The position numbers and the translations under genes are program-made. The notes under the pieces were generated by a model. It saw nothing but the letters and a program-made list of their open reading frames with translations, was not told the origin of the DNA and made no database searches. 64,000 nt of DNA from UBA11136 sp964482135 (GTDB taxonomy: Bacteria; Pseudomonadota; Alphaproteobacteria; UBA11136). Where the stretch lies: NCBI GenBank assembly GCA_964482135.1, contig CAYZWF010000008.1, forward strand, positions 1 to 64,000, written 5' to 3'. Below, piece after piece: positions 8,696 to 16,305 of this stretch (positions are counted from its first letter, which is position 1; every line of letters begins with the position of its first letter).

Positions 8696-9444
8696 CGTCT
8701 TTCTCCTTTCACGGAATCATCCGTGTTGTCGTCGTCAAAATCGACAGTTATGGAATTGGGCTTGTCCTTGAGTTGGCGTTCCAGGTCTTCGATGCGCGCC
8801 GACATGGCGGCCACCTGTTCGAGAAGGCCGTCAACGGCGCGCGCCATGGGGTCGGGAGCGTCGAGATCGGGCGCGCCATAGGCGGCGAACTGGTCGCTTT
8901 TGGTGGCGGAGCGCGGAACCACCACGCGGGCGGGAATGCCGACCACCGAAACACCCGGGGGAATATCGTGCAGCGCCACCGCATTGGCGCCCACGCGGGC
9001 GCCGGCGCCCACCGTGATGGGGCCGAGAATCTGGGCCCCGGAACCAATAATGACGCCGTCTTCGAGGGTGGGATGGCGTTTCTGGTTTACCTGGGAGGAG
9101 CTGTCCACCGCCGGGGCGATTCCGCCCAGGGTCACAGCATGATAGAGGGTGACGTCATCGCCGATCTCGGAAGTTTCGCCGATAACCAAGCCGGCACCGT
9201 GGTCAATGACAAAGCGCCGTCCGATGACGGCGCCTGGATGAATTTCGATTCCGGTAAAAAGGCGGGAAATGGTGGAGAGAAAGCGGGCGCTGAGCTTCCA
9301 GCCGCGAACCCAGAGGGCATGGGCCTGGCGATGCATGAGAACCGCGTGGAAACCCGGATAGAGCAGGCCTACCTCGAGTTTCGAGCGCGCCGCCGGGTCG
9401 CGCTCCATAACCGACTGAATATCTTCACGAATGGTCTTGAACAT
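8692..9444 (-). CDS. cysE: Serine O-acetyltransferase CysE
   Basis: CysE makes O-acetylserine from serine and acetyl-CoA, the committed step of cysteine synthesis. From the ATG at 9444 (MFKTIREDIQSV) the protein is 250 aa. It has an N-terminal helical region, then a left-handed beta-helix of hexapeptide repeats with DHGAGLVIGETSEIGD and TLYHAVTLGG. A C-terminal helix (residues about 215-240) is followed by an acidic tail. An in-frame ATG at 9633 lies inside the IscR site and gives non-homologous sequence, so it is rejected. It is the first gene of the isc operon, an uncommon but logical position because it feeds cysteine to IscS. Confidence 0.93.
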   Translation of the reverse strand: MFKTIREDIQSVMERDPAARSKLEVGLLYPGFHAVLMHRQAHALWVRGWKLSARFLSTISRLFTGIEIHPGAVIGRRFVIDHGAGLVIGETSEIGDDVTLYHAVTLGGIAPAVDSSSQVNQKRHPTLEDGVIIGSGAQILGPITVGAGARVGANAVALHDIPPGVSVVGIPARVVVPRSATKSDQFAAYGAPDLDAPDPMARAVDGLLEQVAAMSARIEDLERQLKDKPNSITVDFDDDNTDDSVKGERR

Positions 9445-9604
9445 TGCCGTCCCGAATATGATATGATCCCCAGACGTTGGCCGTCGGGTACCGATAGCTG
9501 GCGAACCCCGGTTTAAACCCCGGTTTCTCCCGTTGCCCCAGCCCTTGGCGTAAAGCCTTGGTTTTCCGGGGCGTGGCGGGGAAAAAACCCACCTTTCATA
9601 GGGG

Positions 9605-9637
9605 CATATAATAAACCCGACTAATTTAGTCAAGTTT
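9605..9637 (-). promoter_or_regulatory. isc operon promoter with type 1 IscR operator
   Basis: The reverse strand has a -35 box TTGACT (9628-9633), a 17-bp spacer and a -10 box TATATG (9605-9610). The perfect palindrome GACTAATTTAGTC (9619-9631) overlaps the -35 box. The surrounding 25 bp (9613-9637) match the E. coli type 1 IscR consensus at 23 of 25 positions by eye. Binding there would block RNA polymerase, as in classic isc autoregulation. The transcript would have a leader of about 150 nt before cysE at 9444. In the rest of 9445-9752 I see only this promoter and presumably the start of the divergent hydrolase transcript. Confidence 0.85.
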
Positions 9638-9752
9638 TATCTCACATAATTCGTCGCGGGGTCGCACGGAGACCCTGTTTTCTTCGCTCACAGGCGCGTC
9701 AAACGCGCTGTTTCCCTGGTGTTCACGAAATATCAGATGGACGGGAGGCATT

Positions 9753-10406
9753 ATGCCGGAAGTGATTATCAACGGCCCGGAAGGGCGAATCGAGGCGCGC
9801 TATCACCATGTGGCGGAATCAGGCGCGCCCATGGCCCTGTTGCTCCACCCCCACCCCGAGCATGGCGGCAGCATGCACAACAAGGTGGTGTACGCGTTGT
9901 TCCAGGCCTTCGTGCAACGCAAATTCTCCACCATGCGCTTTAATTTCCGCGGCGTGGGACGCTCCCAGGGGGAGTATGACGGCGGCGAGGGCGAACTTTG
10001 CGATGCGGCGGCGGCCCTCGACTGGCTCCAGACCTATAATCCCAATTCCAATGTCTGTTGGGTGGCGGGATTTTCCTTCGGGGCGTGGATCGCCATGCAG
10101 CTGCTCATGCGCCGTCCGGAGATTTCCGGATTTATCTCCCTGGCCCCGCCCGCCAATACCCATGATTTCTCGTTTCTCGCGCCCTGTCCCTCATCGGGGC
10201 TGGTGCTGCACGGCACCAAGGACGACGTGGTGCCCGAGGAGGCGGTGGACAAGCTGGTGGCCAAGATTAACAGCCAGCGCAATATCGAAGTAGATCACCG
10301 CACCATTGACGGCGCCGACCATTTCTTCAACGACAAGCACGACGATCTGGTGGGCCATGTGAATGATTATCTCGACGAAGCCATGGCCGAGAACGAGGCG
10401 GCCTGA
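9753..10406 (+). CDS. Alpha/beta hydrolase family protein
   Basis: A 217-aa alpha/beta hydrolase of the short COG2945-like type. The nucleophile elbow is GFSFG with Ser108. Acid candidates are Asp157/158 in HGTKDDVVPEE, and the general base is His190 in DGADHFF. The oxyanion region is LLHPHPEHGGSMHNK. There is no signal peptide, so it is cytoplasmic. The substrate is unknown; relatives are generally annotated as esterase/dienelactone hydrolase-like. It is divergent from the isc operon and convergent with anmK, ending 10 bp from it. Confidence 0.85.
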   Translation: MPEVIINGPEGRIEARYHHVAESGAPMALLLHPHPEHGGSMHNKVVYALFQAFVQRKFSTMRFNFRGVGRSQGEYDGGEGELCDAAAALDWLQTYNPNSNVCWVAGFSFGAWIAMQLLMRRPEISGFISLAPPANTHDFSFLAPCPSSGLVLHGTKDDVVPEEAVDKLVAKINSQRNIEVDHRTIDGADHFFNDKHDDLVGHVNDYLDEAMAENEAA

Positions 10407-10416
10407 GGGATTCCCT

Positions 10417-11586
10417 TTATTGCGAGGGCCAGACCACCCCGCCCCTGCCGTGACGGTACAGGGTGCCGCCGCTGACCGGTTTTGACACGCCGGTGGTGGC
10501 GGGCAGGCTCAACGGCATATCCTTCAGCGAGCGCACCGCCAGATAGGCGAAGGCCTGGGCCTCCAGGGCGTCGCCGTCCCAGCCCACAGATTCCACCCCT
10601 TCGACCTTCGCACCTTCCAATTCCCCGGCCAATTCCCTGGCCAACGCCTTCATCAGTACCGGATTGTGGCGGCCGCCCCCGGCCACCAGCCATTGCCGCG
10701 GCGGGGCGGGAAAGAACTCCCGCGCTCGCGCTACGCTGTGCGCCGTGAAGGCGGTGAGGGTGGCCGCCCCGTCGGCGGCGGAGAGGCCTTCCACCGGAGC
10801 CAGCGAGAAGGTATTGCGGTCGAGGGACTTGGGCGGCTTGTGATCGAAAAAAGGATGGTCGAGCAGCTGCGCCAGCGCCGCTTCGTCCACCTTTCCCTTA
10901 GCCGCCAGCGCCCCGTTGGTGTCGTAAGGCCGGCCCATGGCGCGAACCGCCCAGTCGTCCATGAGGGCGTTGCCGGGGCCGGTATCGAAGGCCATGATTT
11001 CGTTCTCTCCCGAATCAGAGACCGGGCCAATCCAGCTGACGTTGGCCACCCCGCCGAGATTGAGAACCGCCAGGGGCTTTTCCATCTTCGCCGCCAGAGC
11101 CCCATGGTAGAGAGGCGCCAGGGGCGCCCCCTGTCCGCCCGCGGCGAGATCGCTGCTGCGGAAATCGGCAATCACGTCAATGCCGGTCTGGGTCGCCAGC
11201 AGGGCCCCGTCGCCGATCTGCCAACTCCATCCCTGTTCGGGACAGTGGTTTATGGTCTGGCCGTGAAACCCGATTATATCTATCCGCTCGGCTTTCAGGT
11301 GGGCCTTGAGCAGGAGCGCGGCCACCGCCCGCACATGGACCAGGGTACAGTCACGCGCTGCCTCGGCCACCGCCTCGCTCCAGTCTTCGCGGCGGGTTCC
11401 CAGCAACGCGCGCAACCGGTCCCGCAGCCCTCTTTGGTATTCCAGGGTCAGCGCCGGGCCGCATTCCACATGGCCCTCGCCGTCGCTGCAGACCAGGGCC
11501 GCGTCGACACCGTCGAGCGAGGTGCCGCTCATCATGCCGAGCGCCACCAAGCGGCCTTTTTTATGCTGCAGGTGAGGAAAAACCAT
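10417..11586 (-). CDS. anmK: Anhydro-N-acetylmuramic acid kinase
   Basis: AnmK phosphorylates and opens 1,6-anhydro-MurNAc released during murein turnover, giving MurNAc-6-phosphate. From the ATG at 11586 the protein is 389 aa, close to the family length. It has the ATP-binding signature LGMMSGTSLDGVDAALV near the N-terminus, GFHGQTI, and NLGGVANVSWI with the FDTGPGNALMDDW block. The longer in-frame region to 12048 overlaps tyrS and is spurious. It is divergent from tyrS, a common arrangement in alphaproteobacteria. Confidence 0.93.
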   Translation of the reverse strand: MVFPHLQHKKGRLVALGMMSGTSLDGVDAALVCSDGEGHVECGPALTLEYQRGLRDRLRALLGTRREDWSEAVAEAARDCTLVHVRAVAALLLKAHLKAERIDIIGFHGQTINHCPEQGWSWQIGDGALLATQTGIDVIADFRSSDLAAGGQGAPLAPLYHGALAAKMEKPLAVLNLGGVANVSWIGPVSDSGENEIMAFDTGPGNALMDDWAVRAMGRPYDTNGALAAKGKVDEAALAQLLDHPFFDHKPPKSLDRNTFSLAPVEGLSAADGAATLTAFTAHSVARAREFFPAPPRQWLVAGGGRHNPVLMKALARELAGELEGAKVEGVESVGWDGDALEAQAFAYLAVRSLKDMPLSLPATTGVSKPVSGGTLYRHGRGGVVWPSQ

Positions 11587-11724
11587 GAGGGAAGCAAGCC
11601 GGGGCGGGAGCGGCTTGTCAAGCCAAGGCGGGGAGGCAACGGGGTGTACAACGCAAGGGGCGCGGCCTTCGTTGTGCGGCTTCGCCACATATGGTAACTG
11701 CATGGGCATGAACGGAGCCCATCC

Positions 11725-12981
11725 ATGACCGCCGCCACCTCGGATTTCCTGCGCGCCGTCAGCGAACGCGGATTCCTCCATCAGTGTACCGACGAGGCGG
11801 GCCTCGACGGTGTCCTGAACAAGGCCCCCATCTCCGCCTATATCGGCTTCGACTGTACCGCCGACAGCCTGCATGTGGGTTCCCTGGTGCCGATCATGCT
11901 GTTGCGCCTTCTCCAGCGCCACGGCCACAAGCCCATCGTGCTCATGGGCGGCGGCACCACACGGGTGGGCGACCCGTCGGGCAAAGAGGAAACCCGGCAA
12001 TTGCTGGACGACGCCCAGATCGCCCGCAACATGGAGGGCGTGCGCCAAGTGTTTGAACGTTTCTTAAGCTTCGGCGAGGGGCCCAGCGACGCCATCATGG
12101 TGGACAATGCCGACTGGCTGTTGGGATTGAACTACATCGATTTCCTGCGCCAATTCGGCCGCCATTTCTCGGTCAACCGCATGCTCGGTTTCGATTCGGT
12201 GAAGCTGCGCCTCGAGCGGGAGCAGAATCTGAGCTTCCTCGAATTCAATTACATGATCCTCCAGGCCTATGATTTTCTCGAACTGGCGCGGCGCTTCGAC
12301 TGTGTGTTGCAGATGGGCGGCTCCGACCAGTGGGGCAATATCGTCTCGGGCGTGGACCTGGGCCGGCGCATGGACGAGCGCGCCCTGTTCGGGCTCACCT
12401 CGCCGCTCATCACCACCGCCTCGGGCGCCAAGATGGGCAAGACCGCCCAGGGCGCGGTATGGCTCAACGAGGAGCGGCTCTCGGCCCTCGACTATTGGCA
12501 GTACTGGCGCAATACCGAGGACGCCGATGTGGGGCGGTTCCTGCGGCTGTTTACCGACATCGAGCTGGAAGAGATATTACGGCTCGAAAAACTGCAGGGC
12601 AGCGAAATCAACGAGGCCAAGAAAACCCTCGCCACCGAGGCCACGGCGCTGTGCCGCGGCCGGGAGCAAGCGGAGGCGGCGCTGGAAACCGCGCGCCAGA
12701 CCTTTGAGGAGGGCGAAGCCGCCGAAGGCCTGCCCTGTTTCCCCATCTCCCGGGGTGAACTGGAATCGGGACTCCCCGCCTTTGAAATTCTATGCCGCAC
12801 CGAACTTGCAACAAGCAACGGCGAGGCGCGGCGGCTGATTAAGGGCGGCGGCGCGCGCGTCAATGACCAGGTGATGGCGAGCGAAACCCAGGCCGTAAGC
12901 CTGGACGATGTGAGCGATGACGGCGTGATCAAGATTTCCGCCGGCAAGAAACGCCACGCCCTGATCCGCGTCGAAGATTAG
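11725..12981 (+). CDS. tyrS: Tyrosine--tRNA ligase
   Basis: A class I aminoacyl-tRNA synthetase that charges tRNA-Tyr, 418 aa. The HIGH-type motif is HVGS (residues 50-53) and the KMSKS-type loop is KMGKT (236-240). The tyrosine pocket and dimer sequences YDFLELARRFDCVLQMGGSDQWGNI are present. A C-terminal S4 RNA-binding domain (from about residue 350, with EARRLIKGGGARVND) completes the protein. The last 4 bp overlap the convergent AsmA-like gene. Confidence 0.97.
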   Translation: MTAATSDFLRAVSERGFLHQCTDEAGLDGVLNKAPISAYIGFDCTADSLHVGSLVPIMLLRLLQRHGHKPIVLMGGGTTRVGDPSGKEETRQLLDDAQIARNMEGVRQVFERFLSFGEGPSDAIMVDNADWLLGLNYIDFLRQFGRHFSVNRMLGFDSVKLRLEREQNLSFLEFNYMILQAYDFLELARRFDCVLQMGGSDQWGNIVSGVDLGRRMDERALFGLTSPLITTASGAKMGKTAQGAVWLNEERLSALDYWQYWRNTEDADVGRFLRLFTDIELEEILRLEKLQGSEINEAKKTLATEATALCRGREQAEAALETARQTFEEGEAAEGLPCFPISRGELESGLPAFEILCRTELATSNGEARRLIKGGGARVNDQVMASETQAVSLDDVSDDGVIKISAGKKRHALIRVED

Positions 12982-15900
12982 TTTTTTTCGCCAGCCTCGT
13001 CGGGGGTGGCCTCGCCTTCCATATCGTCGGCGGTGTCTTTGGGAATGGAGGCCGCGCCGAAGGGGTCCGCCGTTGACTGCAACGAAGGCTCGCCGGTCTT
13101 CTCGCCGCTGTCATATTCCGACCCGCCCCCGAATATGCCGAACAGGTTGCGCAGCACGCCCGGAGTAAGCGCCGCAAGGGGATTGATGGAAACATCGGGG
13201 TGGCCGATGGGGCCGCTGGTATGGAAGGTGGCGGCGAACATGCCGCCGCCTTTTTCCTCGCCGGTGAGAAGCTGGCCCAGGATCGGTATTTTGCCCCAGA
13301 TGCTGTTGAGGAGATAGGCGGGCACCAGGGTGCCGTCGAGTTCGGAAACGTCCTTGGCGAAATCCAGCACGCCCTTGAAGGTGATGCCCACGGACGACCC
13401 GACGGCCTCGCCGTCACGGATACGCACCAGCTTGTTCTCGTAGGAAAAGGGGGCGGAGAATTTTTCGAAGGCGATGCCTTTTTCTCCCTTCATCTGGGAC
13501 GCAATCCCCGTCAGCGAGGCCAGAGTCAGCATGCGGGCGAGAACCGGCGCCTTGATGATATTGTAATTGGAAATTTCCAACTCTCCGGAAAAGGGCCGTG
13601 ACTCCTTGGAATCGTCGATCTTTCCGGAAAGCTCCAACGCCCCGCTCTCCATATTGGGATAGAAGTCGAGCTGGCGCAGCAGTTCCCCGGCGTTGTTGCT
13701 GGTGAGCGTCAGGCGGCGGTTCCGGCCCTCGGGCAAAATACGGAAGACCGCATGGCCCTTGCCCTTCATATCGGCATCGATGAAGAGAGTGCGCCAGGAA
13801 TCGTCCTGGTTCTGCAACAGGCCCGAAACGCTGTCGAAGCCCCCCTCGGGCTTGACCCAGAGCCGGTCCACATGAACCGACAGGGAAAGCGGCGGCAGCG
13901 GCTTTTCGTCGGGATCGTCGTCGTCGAAGAGATGACTCACATCGAGCGCGGGGCCGCTCAAGGTAATGTCATAGCCACCGTCGGAACGAAATCCCACGGT
14001 GGATTTGAAATCGTTGCGGCCGGTCTTGAGCCGGTCGAAAGTGATGTTCCGGAGTTCATTGCCGTCGGGCGTGAATACCGCCTCTCCGCCCACATCAAGG
14101 TCTTCGGCGGTGATGGAGAAGGAGCGCATTTTCGTCAGGCGGTGGTCTTCCAGGGCCAGGGAGACCCGCGCCGTCCCCGGAGACTCGGGAGGCTTGGTCC
14201 ATTCCAGAAGCGCGAGATCGAGCGAGGCGTTGTTGAGATTGGCGGCAATAGAGAGATCGCCCCTGGAACCGTCGAGTTCGGTCCAGATCAGTTCCACGCC
14301 CACCGGGCCGGTAAGATAAGGCCGGGTATCGAGACCAAGCCGGCGCCGCGCCTCTTCATCCAGAGTGGACGTCACCGTGTAGCGGCTGATGAAGGGGGCG
14401 TCGTCGGTGAAATGTTCGATCCCCGCAAGTTGCGCCGGAACGCCCTCGAAAACGGCGCTGCCCTCTACATCCATGGTGTCCTTCGTTACCTTGATGGAGA
14501 GATCGCCCTGGGTCACGTCCTTGCCCTGAACCAGCCCCGGCAGAGTCACGTCCACAAGATTGGCGGCCGCCGAGATGGTCACCATGGGCATGTCGAGATC
14601 GGTCCTCAGGGGGAAGTCGAACACCGCCCGCCCCGCCATTTCCCCGCCCACCTTTTGCGGATCGATGCCGAGATAGCGGGCCGCGCCCAGCGGTTCCTCG
14701 TCGAGGATGGAGAGCAGATCGCGGGCGGTGCCACGCACCACCGCCTCGACCCGGGCCTTTTCAATATCGGTGTCGAGATCCCACAGGCTAACGATGCTGT
14801 CCTCGATGGCGAGCGGGCCGATGCGGCCGCTGGAGACATTAAAATCTATGCGGTTGTGGGTGAAAATAGCCGTCCCCGCCAGTTCCGAGGCCGGCGGCAT
14901 GGGCGAGAGAAAGTCTATGGAAAGCCCATTGAACCCCAGCTTCCCCGTCACCGACTTCATGTTTACGGCGGAAAAATCGCCGCCTGGAAGATGCATCGAA
15001 AAGGTGGCCCGGGCTTCGCGGATAGCCCCCAGGGACATATGTGTCGTCACCCAGTTACGCGAAGGCTCAGCGAGGGATTTAGGCCAGTAGCGTCCGAACT
15101 CGTCGAACAGAAGGTGGTTCACCACGGCGTCCACATGGAGCCGCGCATCCTCGCCGTCGGGCAGAAGCTCTCCGCTCGCGTTTAGCGTGGTGCCGCCCAC
15201 ATCAATGAAAACATCGTCGAGGAAGAGCTTCGCCATGTCGTTTTCGAAGCGTCCGCGCAGCGCCGCCTGTTGCACCGCCACACCGTCATCATAGAGGCCC
15301 GGCACCACGAGCTTTCCCGCCGTACCCGAGAAATCAAATCCGAAAAAGGGAATCCGCCCGTCGAGGTCCATGCTCACGGTCAACGTGCCGCTGACGGGAA
15401 GGGCGGCGTGTCTGAACGGTGCGAGAAGCTTCGCCCTGGCCGCCAGAAGACCGGGATTGATCTCGGAGAAGGAAGCCCCCAGATCAACCCGTCCCGCCGC
15501 CGTGTCATAGGCGAATTCGAGGTCGAAATGGGCCTCCTGCCGCGGCCCGGTTTCGGCTCCCGTTATGGCGTCCTGTTTGTCGTCGCTGACATCGAGATCG
15601 AGCGCCACCTCCCCCTGGATGCCGGTCTCGTTGCGGGTGAGGATGATATCCGTGTTGTTGGCCCGCCAGGTGGTTTCAAGCCGCCGGTCATCCACCACCA
15701 CCGAGGAATTGAGAATACTGACCCGGGTCAGGTATCCCATGGAGCGTTCGTTGTTGAGAGGGGAAAGCAGGTCGGTGAGAACCCGGTGCAGGATGTCGTC
15801 GCCCTCGCCTTCGCCGAGATCAAGTTCGAACTTGCCTTCCCGCGACAAGAAAACGTCGATTCTCGGCCTCAGCACATCGATGCTGGTGGGCGCGACAATT

Positions 15901-16226
15901 CCCCGCATCATGGCGCGTACGCTCAAGGAAACTGATAGTTCCGGAACCGCGGCGAGAATGTCCCCCTCGGGCCCAATCGCCTTGACGCCCACCAGGCGGA
16001 TATCCAGGGTCCGTTCCCAGCCCGCCCAGGTAAGCACCGTATCTTCGAGCTCGAAACGGAACGATCCGTCCTCGGCGCGCAGGGCGTCCTGGAGATAGGG
16101 GGTGAGGAAGGCCAGAGAGACCGGTTCTCCGGCCAGACGCCATGAAAGCAGGGCGACCAGTATGGCCGCCCCGGCAAGCGCGGAACCGAAAATATCCAGA
16201 ATAAATTTCGTCGTTCGGCGAAACAC
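12978..16226 (-). CDS. AsmA-like / DUF3971 envelope protein (YhdP-type)
   Basis: A large 1,082-aa protein with one N-terminal membrane segment (about residues 8-30) followed by a very long periplasmic region of repetitive beta-strand character. The N-terminal DIRLVGVKAIGPEGDIL and VPELSVSLSVRAMM segments resemble AsmA/DUF3971 proteins, and the C-terminal region (GVLDFAKDVSELDGTLVPAYLLNSIWGKIPILGQLL) is the conserved AsmA C-terminal block. Members of this group are proposed bridge-like phospholipid transporters between inner and outer membrane. The acidic tail after about residue 1030 is probably disordered. It is divergent from glnE with 79 bp between starts. Confidence 0.85.
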   Translation of the reverse strand: MFRRTTKFILDIFGSALAGAAILVALLSWRLAGEPVSLAFLTPYLQDALRAEDGSFRFELEDTVLTWAGWERTLDIRLVGVKAIGPEGDILAAVPELSVSLSVRAMMRGIVAPTSIDVLRPRIDVFLSREGKFELDLGEGEGDDILHRVLTDLLSPLNNERSMGYLTRVSILNSSVVVDDRRLETTWRANNTDIILTRNETGIQGEVALDLDVSDDKQDAITGAETGPRQEAHFDLEFAYDTAAGRVDLGASFSEINPGLLAARAKLLAPFRHAALPVSGTLTVSMDLDGRIPFFGFDFSGTAGKLVVPGLYDDGVAVQQAALRGRFENDMAKLFLDDVFIDVGGTTLNASGELLPDGEDARLHVDAVVNHLLFDEFGRYWPKSLAEPSRNWVTTHMSLGAIREARATFSMHLPGGDFSAVNMKSVTGKLGFNGLSIDFLSPMPPASELAGTAIFTHNRIDFNVSSGRIGPLAIEDSIVSLWDLDTDIEKARVEAVVRGTARDLLSILDEEPLGAARYLGIDPQKVGGEMAGRAVFDFPLRTDLDMPMVTISAAANLVDVTLPGLVQGKDVTQGDLSIKVTKDTMDVEGSAVFEGVPAQLAGIEHFTDDAPFISRYTVTSTLDEEARRRLGLDTRPYLTGPVGVELIWTELDGSRGDLSIAANLNNASLDLALLEWTKPPESPGTARVSLALEDHRLTKMRSFSITAEDLDVGGEAVFTPDGNELRNITFDRLKTGRNDFKSTVGFRSDGGYDITLSGPALDVSHLFDDDDPDEKPLPPLSLSVHVDRLWVKPEGGFDSVSGLLQNQDDSWRTLFIDADMKGKGHAVFRILPEGRNRRLTLTSNNAGELLRQLDFYPNMESGALELSGKIDDSKESRPFSGELEISNYNIIKAPVLARMLTLASLTGIASQMKGEKGIAFEKFSAPFSYENKLVRIRDGEAVGSSVGITFKGVLDFAKDVSELDGTLVPAYLLNSIWGKIPILGQLLTGEEKGGGMFAATFHTSGPIGHPDVSINPLAALTPGVLRNLFGIFGGGSEYDSGEKTGEPSLQSTADPFGAASIPKDTADDMEGEATPDEAGEKN

Positions 16227-16305
16227 TTCTAATGGTGCTCTTTAGCGGCCTTGACCAACGGGGCCTCTTCACGCAGTTTGCGGCAAAACAGGGGATTACG
16301 AAAGA

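Noticed and set aside
9445..9633. N-terminal extension of cysE
   Set aside because: It would start inside the IscR operator and encode a non-homologous, low-complexity peptide; the family start is at 9444.
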